A program made the translations under genes and the position numbers. A model generated the notes under the pieces. The model searched no databases, was not told the DNA's origin, and saw only the letters and a list, made by a program, of their open reading frames with translations. From Rhizobium giardinii bv. giardinii H152 (GTDB lineage Bacteria; Pseudomonadota; Alphaproteobacteria; Rhizobiales; Rhizobiaceae), in contig NZ_KB902578.1 of assembly GCF_000379605.1 (NCBI RefSeq), positions 30,624 to 94,623 on the forward strand: 64,000 nucleotides of DNA. Direction: 5' to 3'. Shown piece after piece: positions 8,986-17,491 of the stretch (position 1 is its first letter; each line of letters starts with the position of its first letter).

Positions 8986-9792
8986 CTACTCCGTATCTGC
9001 CTTGCGCAGGGTGTCGAGTGTCGGCATCGACGTGATGTTGTAGCCCGAATCCACATAGTGGATTTCGCCGGTGACGCCGCGCGACAGGTCGGACAGCAGG
9101 TACAGCGCGGAACTGCCGACATCCTCGATGGTGACGGTGCGGCGCATCGGCGAGTTCTTCTGCTGCCAGGACAGCATGGCGCGGGCGTCGGAAATGCCGG
9201 CGCCGGCAAGCGTGCGGATCGGGCCGGCGGAGATGGCGTTGACGCGGATGCCACGCGCGCCATAGTCGGCCGCCAGGTAGCGCACGGACGCCTCGAGAGC
9301 GGCCTTGGCGACGCCCATGACGTTGTAGTTCGGCATGACGCGCACGGAACCGCCATAGGTCAGCGTCAGCATCGCCCCGCCGTCGGTCATCAGTTCGGCC
9401 GCGCGCTTGGCGATCTCGGTGAAGGAGAAGCAGGAGATGACCATCGTGCGGCTGAAATTGTCGCGCGTCGTATCGGCGTAGAGGCCCTTGAGCTCATTCT
9501 TGTCGGAAAAGCCGATGGCATGGACGATGAAGTCGAGCGTGCCCCATTTTTCCTTCAGCGCGTCGATGACGGCATCGACGGAAGCGATATCCTCGACGTC
9601 GCAGGGAAGCAGGATGTCGGAGTTGAGTTCGGCTGCCAGCGGCTTGACCCGCTTGCCGAGCGCTTCTCCCTGATAGGTGAAGGCAAGTTCCGCACCTTCG
9701 GCGGCCAGCGCTTGCGCAATACCCCAGGCGATCGAGTGACTGTTCGCAACACCCATGATGAGGCCGCGTTTTCCGTTCATGAGACCGGTCAT
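8986..9792 (-). CDS. fabI: Enoyl-[acyl-carrier-protein] reductase (NADH)
   Basis: Last step of each fatty-acid elongation cycle, reducing trans-2-enoyl-ACP. The protein is 268 residues from the ATG at 9792; further upstream codons overlap fabB and look non-coding. It has the short-chain dehydrogenase fold with the FabI-specific GVANSHSIAWGIA nucleotide motif. Tyr146, Tyr156 and Lys163 (YNVMGVAK) fall at the same positions as in E. coli FabI. It starts four bases after the fabB stop, so fabA-fabB-fabI probably form one operon. Confidence 0.96.
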   Translation of the reverse strand: MTGLMNGKRGLIMGVANSHSIAWGIAQALAAEGAELAFTYQGEALGKRVKPLAAELNSDILLPCDVEDIASVDAVIDALKEKWGTLDFIVHAIGFSDKNELKGLYADTTRDNFSRTMVISCFSFTEIAKRAAELMTDGGAMLTLTYGGSVRVMPNYNVMGVAKAALEASVRYLAADYGARGIRVNAISAGPIRTLAGAGISDARAMLSWQQKNSPMRRTVTIEDVGSSALYLLSDLSRGVTGEIHYVDSGYNITSMPTLDTLRKADTE

Positions 9793-9796
9793 GTTC

Positions 9797-11020
9797 TTAT
9801 CCGTTGTAGCGCTGGAAAACGAGCGTTGCGTTGGTGCCGCCGAAGCCGAAGGAATTGGACAGCGCAATATCGATCTTGGCGTTGTCGATGCGCTTGCGCA
9901 CGATCGGCACGCCTTCGAATTCCGGATCGAGTTCGGTGATGTGGGCGCTTTCGCCGATAAAGCCGGCCTGCATCATCAGGAGCGAATAGATCGATTCCTG
10001 CACGCCGGCAGCGCCCAGCGAATGTCCGGTCAGCGACTTGGTCGACTGGATATGCGGGATCTTGTTTCCGAAGACTTCGCGGATCGCGCCGATTTCCTTG
10101 CTGTCGCCCACCGGCGTCGAGGTGCCGTGCGTGTTGACGTAGTCGACGTCGCCCTTCACCGTGGCAAGCGCCTGGCGCATGCAGCGGACCGCACCTTCGC
10201 CGGACGGAGCGACCATGTCGTAGCCGTCCGAGGTTGCGCCGTAGCCGGTGATTTCGGCATAGATCTTGGCGCCGCGGGCCTTGGCATGCTCCAGCTCTTC
10301 GAGAACCAGAACGCCGGCGCCGCCGGCGATGACGAAGCCGTCGCGGCTGGCGTCATAGGCGCGCGAGGCGGTCGCGGGCGTGTCGTTGTACTTGGAGGAC
10401 ATGGCGCCCATGGCATCGAACAGGTTCGACATGGTCCAGTCGAGGTCCTCGTGACCGCCGGCAAACATCACGTCCTGCTTGCCCCACTGGATCATTTCCG
10501 CCGCATTGCCGATGCAGTGCGCCGAGGTGGAGCAGGCCGATGAAATCGAATAATTGACGCCGTGGATCTTGAACCAGGTGGCGAGCGTCGCGGATGCGGT
10601 CGACGACATCGCCTTCGGCACGGCGAACGGGCCGATGCGCTTGGGCGAATTGTTCTTCAGCGTGATTTCCGCCGCGTCGATCAGCGTGCGGGTCGAAGGG
10701 CCGCCCGAACCCATGATGATGCCGGTGCGCTCGTTGCCGCCGACATCCTTGTCTTCGAGGCCCGAGTCGGCGATCGCCTGCTTCATGGCCACGTGGTTCC
10801 ACGTGCCACCCTGTGACAGGAAGCGCGCGGCGCGACGGTCGACAAGCTCGGTCGTGTCGATGTTGGGCGCTCCCCAGACCTGGCACTTGAAGCCATGTTC
10901 GGCAAAATCGTTCGAAAACGTAATTCCGGACTTCGCCTCGCGCAGCGACGCGGTGACTTCCTGCGCATCGTTTCCGATGGAGGAAACAATGCCCAGACCC
11001 GTGACAACAACCCGTCTCAT
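9797..11020 (-). CDS. fabB: Beta-ketoacyl-ACP synthase I
   Basis: Condensing enzyme needed for unsaturated fatty acid synthesis, acting on the cis-3-enoyl-ACP made by FabA. It has 407 residues. The catalytic triad is intact at the E. coli FabB positions: Cys163 in [10 protein letters not shown], His298 in VNTHGTSTP and His333 in [12 protein letters not shown]. It sits between fabA (47 bases upstream) and fabI (four bases downstream), the conserved rhizobial order. Confidence 0.96.
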   Translation of the reverse strand: MRRVVVTGLGIVSSIGNDAQEVTASLREAKSGITFSNDFAEHGFKCQVWGAPNIDTTELVDRRAARFLSQGGTWNHVAMKQAIADSGLEDKDVGGNERTGIIMGSGGPSTRTLIDAAEITLKNNSPKRIGPFAVPKAMSSTASATLATWFKIHGVNYSISSACSTSAHCIGNAAEMIQWGKQDVMFAGGHEDLDWTMSNLFDAMGAMSSKYNDTPATASRAYDASRDGFVIAGGAGVLVLEELEHAKARGAKIYAEITGYGATSDGYDMVAPSGEGAVRCMRQALATVKGDVDYVNTHGTSTPVGDSKEIGAIREVFGNKIPHIQSTKSLTGHSLGAAGVQESIYSLLMMQAGFIGESAHITELDPEFEGVPIVRKRIDNAKIDIALSNSFGFGGTNATLVFQRYNG

Positions 11021-11067
11021 GTCGATGACCTCTTCTTATTTGTCTCTGAGTGCGGCGTGGCCGCGGT

Positions 11068-11583
11068 TCAGGCAGCCTTTTCCTTCGACAGACCGACGCG
11101 AAGGTCGCTTGCCTGGTATATGGTCTCTCCATCGGCCTTTAGCCAGCCATCGGCCGTGCCAAGGACAAGGCGGCCACGCATGACGCGCTTGAAGTCGATG
11201 CCATATTCCAGGAGCTTGGTATGCGGACGGATCATGCCCTTGAACTTCACTTCGCCAGTGGAAAGCGCCATGCCGCGCCCCTCCTCGCCAAGCCAACCGA
11301 GGAAAAAGCCGGTCAGCTGCCACATGCCGTCAAGGCCGAGGCATCCCGGCATGATCGGATTGCCCTGGAAATGGCAGGGAAAGTACCAATCATCGGGACG
11401 GACGTCGTACTCGGCGCGGATATAGCCCTTGTCGAACAGGCCCCCGGTTTCGGAGATGTCGGTGATGCGATGAACCATCAGCATCGGTGGCAGGGGAAGC
11501 TGGGCGTTGCCCGGGCCAAACAGTTCGCCACGACCGCACGATAGGATCTCTTCATAGTTGAAGCTGGATTGTCTGGTCGTCAT
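11068..11583 (-). CDS. fabA: 3-hydroxydecanoyl-ACP dehydratase/isomerase
   Basis: Bifunctional dehydratase and trans-2/cis-3 isomerase that starts unsaturated fatty acid synthesis. It has 171 residues, matching the FabA family. The hot-dog fold active-site residues are seen in [18 protein letters not shown]: His71 and Asp85, as in E. coli. ATG 11583 was chosen because it gives the standard FabA N-terminus. It is first in the fabA-fabB-fabI run and divergent from irr. Confidence 0.96.
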   Translation of the reverse strand: MTTRQSSFNYEEILSCGRGELFGPGNAQLPLPPMLMVHRITDISETGGLFDKGYIRAEYDVRPDDWYFPCHFQGNPIMPGCLGLDGMWQLTGFFLGWLGEEGRGMALSTGEVKFKGMIRPHTKLLEYGIDFKRVMRGRLVLGTADGWLKADGETIYQASDLRVGLSKEKAA

Positions 11584-11902
11584 GAACTGTCGTTTCCCCG
11601 CTACATCCGTTTTTCGTTGACTTGGTTTAGAGCAAGACAGCCACAATTTGAAGCGTCGGCATGACGCTTCCCAGTTGTGTCGCATCTCCCTGCCCGGTCA
11701 AGCACAAGGTCTATTTCCGCCGTCGCATACATTATGGGGGCTGCAACGGCCAGAGATAATTGGCCCTTGCCCCAAGATTCCGGCTGTTTTTCACGGCTTC
11801 GCCGCCTTGCTGCCCTTGCCGACTATTGAAAGCAATCGCAGCAAAAGTTATATCGGCACAGGGAATGCGTTGTGCAATAGCCTGAAAGTTGGACCCGTCC
11901 GT
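11584..11902. other. fabA-irr divergent intergenic region
   Basis: A 319-base region between the divergent fabA and irr starts. The irr promoter proposed at 11826-11854 lies here. I see no gene and no clear -35/-10 for fabA. In-frame codons upstream of the irr start extend the open frame to 11648 but do not resemble Fur-family proteins. Confidence 0.5.
11826..11854 (+). promoter_or_regulatory. Probable sigma-70 promoter of irr
   Basis: TTGAAA, a 17-base spacer and TATATC form a good housekeeping promoter. It predicts a transcript beginning near 11861 with a leader of about 42 bases. Rhizobial irr is often repressed by RirA or Fur-type regulators under iron-replete conditions; I did not recognise such an operator with confidence. 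Confidence 0.6.
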
Positions 11903-12322
11903 ATGACGAATGCCATCGAGATCCGTTCGGAAGAACGCCTGCGCCGCTCCGGCCTGAGGCCGACGCGTCAGCGCATGGCGCTTGCAGACCTGATCTTTGC
12001 CAAGGGCGATCGCCACCTGACGGTGGAGGAGTTGCACGAGGAAGCAGTCGCGGCCGGCGTGCCGGTATCGCTCGCAACGGTTTACAACACCCTGCACCAG
12101 TTCACCGAAGCCGGCATGATCCGCGTTCTCGCCGTCGAGAGCGCCAAGACCTATTTCGACACCAATGTGTCCGATCACCATCACTTCTTTGTCGAGGGAC
12201 ACAACGAAGTGCTCGACATCCCGGTCAACAGCATCACCATCGGCAACCTGCCCGAGCCGCCGGAGGGCATGGAAATCGCCCATGTCGACGTGGTGATCCG
12301 CCTTCGCCCCAAGCGCAGCTGA
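11903..12322 (+). CDS. irr: Iron response regulator Irr (Fur superfamily)
   Basis: A 139-residue Fur-type regulator. The winged-helix portion includes LRPTRQRMALADLIF and VSLATVYNTLHQF, and the haem-linked motif DHHHFF (His92-94) identifies Irr rather than Fur. In rhizobia Irr responds to haem status, represses haem biosynthesis and other iron-using functions and activates iron uptake. The N-terminal haem regulatory motif (Gly-Cys-Pro) known in Bradyrhizobium is absent, as in Rhizobium. Its place beside fabA is conserved in the group. It is convergent with the TRIC-like gene, nine bases apart. Confidence 0.93.
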   Translation: MTNAIEIRSEERLRRSGLRPTRQRMALADLIFAKGDRHLTVEELHEEAVAAGVPVSLATVYNTLHQFTEAGMIRVLAVESAKTYFDTNVSDHHHFFVEGHNEVLDIPVNSITIGNLPEPPEGMEIAHVDVVIRLRPKRS

Positions 12323-12331
12323 GCTTCCTTG

Positions 12332-12967
12332 CTACATGACATCGTCCGGATGACGGCCGGGGCGAGAATCGCCGGTCGGCAACGTCCATCCGTATTTGAG
12401 CGCGCCGCCCCGTACGGCAAAGGCCGTCACGACGCCAAGGCTTGAGGCGATAAGCAGCGATGCGCCGAAATAGGTGGCTGCGGTAAAGACGCCGGAGCCG
12501 GCAAGTGCGGCCGTCACGTAGATTTCCGGTCGCAGCAGCACCGATGGTTCGCCCGCGAGCAGATCGCGCAGGATGCCGCCGAAGGTCGCCGTCAGCATGC
12601 CGGTGACCAGCGCCACGATCGGCGAGCCGGTTGCCGATAGCCCCTTGGCCGCCCCCATGACGCAATAGGCCGACAGCCCGATCGCGTCTAGCCAGACCAG
12701 AAATTTGTAGCGTGATTCCATCCTGCGCGCGGAGAAGAAGACCAGGAGGCCGGCACAGCAGCAGACGACGAGGTAGATCGGGTTTTTGACCCAGAAGACG
12801 GGTGTCGCGCCGAGGATGACGTCGCGCAGCGTGCCCCCGCCGATGCCGGTCACCGAGGCGAGGAAGATATAGCCGATGATGTCGAGCTGCTTGCGCGAGG
12901 CCGAAAGCGCCCCGGTCGCGGCAAACACGGCCACCCCGGCATAGTCGAGAATTTCCAGGATCGGCAT
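12332..12967 (-). CDS. Trimeric intracellular cation (TRIC) channel family protein
   Basis: Integral membrane protein of 211 residues with about seven helices and two repeats of the family glycine motif, GIGGGTLRDVILG and TFGGILRDLLAG. This is the UPF0126/YicG family, related to TRIC potassium channels. The start at 12967 is set by GAGGGGGAAAC just upstream; the longer frame to 13003 lacks a binding site. The gene follows the YdcF-like gene by 60 bases on the same strand. The physiological ion in bacteria is not settled. Confidence 0.85.
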   Translation of the reverse strand: MPILEILDYAGVAVFAATGALSASRKQLDIIGYIFLASVTGIGGGTLRDVILGATPVFWVKNPIYLVVCCCAGLLVFFSARRMESRYKFLVWLDAIGLSAYCVMGAAKGLSATGSPIVALVTGMLTATFGGILRDLLAGEPSVLLRPEIYVTAALAGSGVFTAATYFGASLLIASSLGVVTAFAVRGGALKYGWTLPTGDSRPGRHPDDVM

Positions 12968-13027
12968 GTTTCCCCCTCGCCAGAAAACCGAGAAGGACCA
13001 CAATGGGGATGCTGCGTCAACGGCCGC

Positions 13028-13816
13028 CTATTGCGGGAAAAGCACATGCGTCCTGCCGCCGATGTAATAGGCGATCAGCCCGGTCCATTCGCGCATTGCA
13101 GTTGTCGTCAGTTGCGCATTCAGCGACGGCTGGCTGAAATCCGGGCCAAGGGAAAGCTGCCCGCTGGTGCGATAATCCACCGGCCAGGGGGTGACCGCAA
13201 TGCCGAGCTTGCGAAAGAGGCCCATCGACCGCGGCATGTGGAACGCCGAAGTGATCAGGGCGCAATCCGAAAGTCCGTTCTTCTCGAGCAGCGCCCTGGT
13301 GTTGTCGGCATTCTCGAAAGTGGTTCGCGACCGGCTCTCCCGGATGATCCGTTCGGGCGCGATGCCGAAGGTGGAGAAGAAGGCCGCGGAGGTCTCGGCG
13401 TCGCCGTCGTATATGCCGCTGAACGAACCGTCGCCGCCCGAGACCAGGATTTTCGCGGCGGGATAGGTCTGCGCCAGCTCCAGGCCCTCGACGAAACGGT
13501 CTGCCGCCTGATTGAATTCCATGCCGCCACGCCCGGCGATCACCTCGTTCTCGAAGGCGCCGCCGAGGATGATGATGCAGGAGAGATCGGCAGGCAGGCT
13601 TGCGGGCCGGGCAATGCGGTTCTCCAGCGCCTGCAGCATCACCGCACCGCAGTTGGTGAACAGCGTCAAGAACAACAGGGTAGCGGCAAGCCCGGAGAAA
13701 AACCGGCCCAGCCGCCGGAAGCCAGCGCCACCGAAAACAAGGCTCAGGATCAGAAGCAGGAAGATCAGCGAGAGCGGCTGCGCCAACAGCCAAAAGACTT
13801 TCGAGACGAGAAACAT
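13028..13816 (-). CDS. YdcF/ElyC family membrane protein (DUF218)
   Basis: A 262-residue protein with two N-terminal membrane helices (about residues 8-28 and 38-58) and a DUF218 domain. The conserved pieces are IIILGGAFEN, ILVSGGDGS, SRTTFENADNT and TSAFHMPRS. ElyC of E. coli is linked to peptidoglycan and undecaprenyl-phosphate metabolism, and SanA-type relatives to envelope permeability. The catalytic activity of the domain is not firmly known. An envelope role is inferred from the family. Confidence 0.8.
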   Translation of the reverse strand: MFLVSKVFWLLAQPLSLIFLLLILSLVFGGAGFRRLGRFFSGLAATLLFLTLFTNCGAVMLQALENRIARPASLPADLSCIIILGGAFENEVIAGRGGMEFNQAADRFVEGLELAQTYPAAKILVSGGDGSFSGIYDGDAETSAAFFSTFGIAPERIIRESRSRTTFENADNTRALLEKNGLSDCALITSAFHMPRSMGLFRKLGIAVTPWPVDYRTSGQLSLGPDFSQPSLNAQLTTTAMREWTGLIAYYIGGRTHVLFPQ

Positions 13817-13958
13817 CCGGTGCCTGTGATCCGCCGCGTTGAAGGAGCTGCAGGCTAGAGAGAACGATGCTCAAACGCAAACGTCCGGCGGTCGATTTAC
13901 GAAGCGCTGCCGGACGAAAGGAGGCAAGGCGCGTCGGTTCGGGCGCGCGCGGGTCGTG

Positions 13959-15149
13959 TCAGCTCCGCCCGAAAGCGGCGGTCGATGCCGTCGGGGCAGC
14001 GACTGCCTTCTTGCGGCGAAGGTAAATCAGCGCCGCGGCCATGAGGATGCCAAGGGCGATGATGATGATCGCCAGTAACGGCCGATAGGCGATCCAGGCG
14101 ATGGCGATGACGACCGGCCCGAGGATCAGGGTCAGGATCCCGGCGATGATCGATGTGCCGAAGCCGACGATCGAGCCGACAAAGGGGATGACGTCGGCGA
14201 TGATGCCGAGGATCGACAGCATGATGACGAAGCCGACGAACATGCCGAGCAGGCCGCCGAAGCGAATGAGCCAGGTGACCAGGGTGTTCTCGCTCTGGGC
14301 CGCCTCGAACATGTCCGCTGCGCCGACCTGGCCGGCAGCGCTCAGGAACAGTTCGCGACCGTTGGAGGCCTTGTATCGTGCAATCGCCGCGCCCTTCTGC
14401 GCGCCGACGAAGCTCGCAGCGGAAATGTCCTCGCGGCTGAAGCTGATGCGCAGATCGCCGATCGCCGGGCTCTGGCGGTTCTGCGACACATAGATCGTCG
14501 TTCCGTCTGCCTTGACCGGCTTGTCGGAACCGAGAGCCGACGTCACCTGGCCGACGACATCGGCAGAGAGCTTGACCGGGCTGTCCGTGCCGAGATCGGC
14601 AACGGCCTTGCCGTCGACGGTGAAGGCGCCGAGCGTCGCGGTCGCGACAGTGAAGCGCTCACCCTCGATCGGCATGTCGGGGTTCTGATGCTGGTCGGCC
14701 TGCTTGAAGTCGGAGGAATCCACGCGGCGCGGGCGCCATTCCTTCCTGTAGGTGTAGGTCGTAACGGTCTCCTCGCCGCCGCCGAGCGTCTTCTTGGTCT
14801 CGCTCTTGCTGTCCTCCATCCACTGATACATCTCGACCTTGCGGTTGAGGCCGGCGGCACCCTCGGCCGAAACGCCGAGCGCGGGATCCTCCGGCGTACC
14901 ATCGGGCTTCACCGATCCGGAAATGTGCACCAGCTTGCCTTCATTGGCCGGATCGATGCTGCCATTATCGACCGAAACGACAATGCCGGCACCCTCGGCC
15001 AAGGCGCGATAAGTCTGCACCGAGCGGCCTTCGTTCCAGGAGAGCAGCCAGATCATCCCAAGCACCAGCAGCGGGCCGAGGATGAGGCCGATCAGCCCGT
15101 TCTTCAACCGCGAAAACCAGGAAGTCGTCGTCGTTTCGGTAAAACTCAT
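13959..15149 (-). CDS. TMEM43 family membrane protein
   Basis: A 396-residue protein with one N-terminal membrane helix (LIGLILGPLLVLGMIWLLSW), a large extracytoplasmic region and three or four C-terminal helices, ending in a basic tail. The layout and the WNEGRSVQ segment fit the TMEM43 (LUMA) family, which occurs scattered in bacteria. The start at 15149 is supported by GAGGGGGATGGGAC upstream. Function in bacteria is unknown. It is divergent from the fumarylacetoacetase-family gene. Confidence 0.75.
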   Translation of the reverse strand: MSFTETTTTSWFSRLKNGLIGLILGPLLVLGMIWLLSWNEGRSVQTYRALAEGAGIVVSVDNGSIDPANEGKLVHISGSVKPDGTPEDPALGVSAEGAAGLNRKVEMYQWMEDSKSETKKTLGGGEETVTTYTYRKEWRPRRVDSSDFKQADQHQNPDMPIEGERFTVATATLGAFTVDGKAVADLGTDSPVKLSADVVGQVTSALGSDKPVKADGTTIYVSQNRQSPAIGDLRISFSREDISAASFVGAQKGAAIARYKASNGRELFLSAAGQVGAADMFEAAQSENTLVTWLIRFGGLLGMFVGFVIMLSILGIIADVIPFVGSIVGFGTSIIAGILTLILGPVVIAIAWIAYRPLLAIIIIALGILMAAALIYLRRKKAVAAPTASTAAFGRS

Positions 15150-15341
15150 GTCCCATCCCCCTCTTGTGACCATCCGTGCAACGGCTGGCCTCGCATGCTT
15201 ATTCGGTCTCTCCGGTGCTATCAGAAATTTAGTAAAATTAAATAGAGCGTCCGCCTGTCGCGCCGACCATTCTTCGGGTCATCCCGCAAGATTCCGCGAC
15301 AGTCTTTCCGACGCGGTCATATTGTTTTTCCGTCGCGCACC

Positions 15342-15369
15342 TTGCCCGCGATGCGGCGGCCGTTATCTT
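15342..15369 (+). promoter_or_regulatory. Possible promoter of the FAH-family gene
   Basis: TTGCCC, a 16-base spacer and TATCTT precede the start codon at 15401 and predict a short leader of about 25 bases. The match is moderate. Confidence 0.4.
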
Positions 15370-15400
15370 GCCACAGCAGGCATACAACGGGGAGGGCAGC

Positions 15401-16558
15401 ATGGCGGCGGCAAGCGATATTTTTGAAACGGGAACATTCGTTGGGCGCCTCTGGCGGCCGGATGCCGCCGGACCTTCCCTGGTCGTGTTGCGCGGCGGCG
15501 ATCTCTACGACATCACCTCGAAGGAGGTGCCGACGATGCGCGACCTGCTTGAATGCGACGACCCCGTCGCATTCCTCATGCAGCAGGAGGGCGAGCGTCT
15601 CGCATCGCTGCAGGCGGTCATGGACGCCTCGGTGGAGGCGACGGGCGATCTCTCGACGATGCATCTTCTCGCTCCATGCGATCTACAGGCGGTCAAGGCG
15701 TGCGGCGTCACCTTCGCCCGGTCGATGCTTGAGCGCGTCATCGAGGAAAAGGCTGCCGGAAACCCGGCGCTGGCGGAAAAGATGCGCGAGCGCGTGACCG
15801 CCATCATCGGCGACAGCCTGCGCGACCTGAAGGCCGGCTCGCCGGAGGCGGCGAAGGTGAAGGGGGCACTGATCGAGGAGGGCGTCTGGTCGCAATATCT
15901 CGAAGTCGGCATCGGGCCGGATGCCGAGGTCTTTTCCAAGGCGCAGGTTCTGGCCTCCGTCGGCTGGGGCGCCTCCGTCGGGCTGCATCCGATTTCGCGC
16001 TGGAACAATCCCGAGCCGGAAATCGTGCTGGCGGTCGATAGCCAGGGCCGCGTCAAGGGCGCCACCCTCGGCAATGATGTCAATCTGCGCGATGTCGAGG
16101 GCCGCTCGGCGCTGTTGCTCGGCAAGGCCAAGGACAACAATGCGTCCTCCGCCATCGGGCCGTTCATCCGCCTGTTCGATGCCACCTATTCGATCGACGA
16201 CGTGCGCAATGCCGATCTGTCGCTGACGATCACCGGTCCCGACGGGTTTGTGCTGAACGGCTCAAGCACGATGCGGGAAATCAGCCGCGATCCGCTCGAT
16301 CTCGTCTCCCAGACGATCGGCCGTCACCATCAATATCCCGATGGTTTCATGCTGTTCATGGGCACGCTGTTTGCTCCCGTCGAGGATCGCGATGCGCCGG
16401 GGCAGGGGTTCACCCACAAGATCGGCGACGTCGTGACGATCGCCAATCCGCATCTCGGATCGCTCACCAACACCGTGCGCCTGTCGACGGAGTGCCCGCC
16501 CTGGACATTCGGCCTGGCAGCGCTGATGCGCAATCTCGCCGCACGCGGATTGCTCTAG
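15401..16558 (+). CDS. Fumarylacetoacetate hydrolase family protein
   Basis: A 385-residue enzyme of the FAH superfamily, whose members cleave or hydrate 2-oxo acid substrates using a divalent metal. The C-terminal half carries the family core: EVGIGPDAEVFSKAQ, PEPEIVLAVDSQGRV, LGNDVNLRDVEG and SALLLGKAKDNNAS, including the acidic metal ligands. The N-terminal 110 residues are an accessory region. ATG 15401 has GGGGAGGGCAGC upstream. Relatives of this length include sugar-acid dehydratases, but no sugar catabolic genes are adjacent, so the substrate is open. Confidence 0.8.
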   Translation: MAAASDIFETGTFVGRLWRPDAAGPSLVVLRGGDLYDITSKEVPTMRDLLECDDPVAFLMQQEGERLASLQAVMDASVEATGDLSTMHLLAPCDLQAVKACGVTFARSMLERVIEEKAAGNPALAEKMRERVTAIIGDSLRDLKAGSPEAAKVKGALIEEGVWSQYLEVGIGPDAEVFSKAQVLASVGWGASVGLHPISRWNNPEPEIVLAVDSQGRVKGATLGNDVNLRDVEGRSALLLGKAKDNNASSAIGPFIRLFDATYSIDDVRNADLSLTITGPDGFVLNGSSTMREISRDPLDLVSQTIGRHHQYPDGFMLFMGTLFAPVEDRDAPGQGFTHKIGDVVTIANPHLGSLTNTVRLSTECPPWTFGLAALMRNLAARGLL

Positions 16559-16566
16559 CGGCGAAC

Positions 16567-16612
16567 GCGAACGGGAAGAGCAAGCGCTCTTCCGTTCACG
16601 CTAGCGCCTTTT
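16567..16612. terminator. Bidirectional stem-loop terminator
   Basis: GAACGGGAAGAGC pairs with GCGCTCTTCCGTTC with one bulged base. CTAGCGCCTTTT follows on the plus strand. It lies between the convergent FAH-family and BTLCP genes. Confidence 0.55.
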
Positions 16613-16619
16613 AGGCCCC

Positions 16620-17180
16620 TCAGTTCGCCGACCAGCGGGTCGGATCGGCCGAAGCAACGCTGACGAAGCGGTAGCCGGTCTGGTTACGCTTGACGATCGT
16701 GCTGCGCAGGTTGTCTAGGGCGAATTCGCCGGCGGACGTCTTGACCAGCAGGATCGCGTGGCCTTCTCCGCGCGGCGTGCGCACCACGGCAACCCGCAGC
16801 GCGCTGGCCGGAATGCCGGCGCGGATGAGGCGGCTGCGCTTGGTCATGACATAGTCGTCGCAGTCGCCGAAGGCCGGGTTGAGCGACCAGACGTCGCGGC
16901 GCTCGTTCAGCGGGCGGATGCTGCGGTTGACCGAGCGGTTGACGGAGGCCAGCAGCCCGCGGATCTTTGAGGTGTAAGCAACCTGCGACTTCGAGCTCTT
17001 GGTGCACTCCGCGATATGATCGAGGCAGTAGAGCGAAAATGCGATCGGTGCCACCGAGGTCTGGCGATGGTCCTTTGCGGCGCCGCGCGCCGAGCCCAGA
17101 TTGACGGCATAAGCCGAAGACATGCTGGTGACGCCAAGAGCCGCGATGGCCGCCAGCGCGATGACTGCTTTCTTGAACAT
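16620..17180 (-). CDS. Bacterial transglutaminase-like cysteine peptidase (BTLCP)
   Basis: Exported protein of 186 residues with a signal peptide ending near SAYA (residue 25). The DUF920/BTLCP domain follows with its catalytic triad: Cys107 in FGDCDDYV, His141 in GEGHAILLV and Asp156 in FALDN. The best known relative, LapG, is a periplasmic protease that cuts surface adhesins under c-di-GMP control. No LapD or adhesin gene is next to it, so its target is unknown. It lies just downstream of the polysaccharide region on the same strand and is preceded by a 17-base palindrome. Confidence 0.85.
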   Translation of the reverse strand: MFKKAVIALAAIAALGVTSMSSAYAVNLGSARGAAKDHRQTSVAPIAFSLYCLDHIAECTKSSKSQVAYTSKIRGLLASVNRSVNRSIRPLNERRDVWSLNPAFGDCDDYVMTKRSRLIRAGIPASALRVAVVRTPRGEGHAILLVKTSAGEFALDNLRSTIVKRNQTGYRFVSVASADPTRWSAN

Positions 17181-17491
17181 GATCCCTGTCCCTGTCGTCC
17201 GCAGCCTCTGTCCAAGGCTTCGTTTGTTGGACCGAAATCATTTCGGTTCAGGCGGAGGGCGCATCATGCTGCGAGGCGGAACACATCCGTCTCGTCCATC
17301 TGTGTCATAAAGGTACAGGAGAACGTTCTTCGGCTCGCTTAAGTAGAAAGATAGAATTTTACGGACTGCGTTTTTGCGCCTCGTGTCCTGCGCCGCAAGC
17401 CTCATGCGCCAAGCCCTGTGCTGCATGGATTGCCGCTTCGAGGCACACAAAGGAGCGCGTCGCACCCTGTTGATCTGCAAAACGCCGGTCT
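17181..17491. other. Intergenic region upstream of the BTLCP gene
   Basis: A 311-base stretch between the BTLCP start and the tyrosine kinase stop codon. It contains the palindrome at 17231-17247 and no convincing gene. Presumably it holds the BTLCP promoter and the end of the kinase transcript. I see no strong intrinsic terminator. Confidence 0.5.
17231..17247. promoter_or_regulatory. 17-base perfect palindrome, possible operator
   Basis: ACCGAAATCATTTCGGT is an exact palindrome with eight-base arms around one central base, 50 bases upstream of the BTLCP start. It has no T tract and looks more like a dimeric regulator site than a terminator. The regulator is unknown. Confidence 0.4.

Noticed and set aside
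12400-15150. Membrane-protein cluster as a possible new system
   Set aside because: The TRIC, YdcF and TMEM43-like genes are separated by 60-140 bases, have unrelated families and show no shared domain or conserved linkage that I can recognise.
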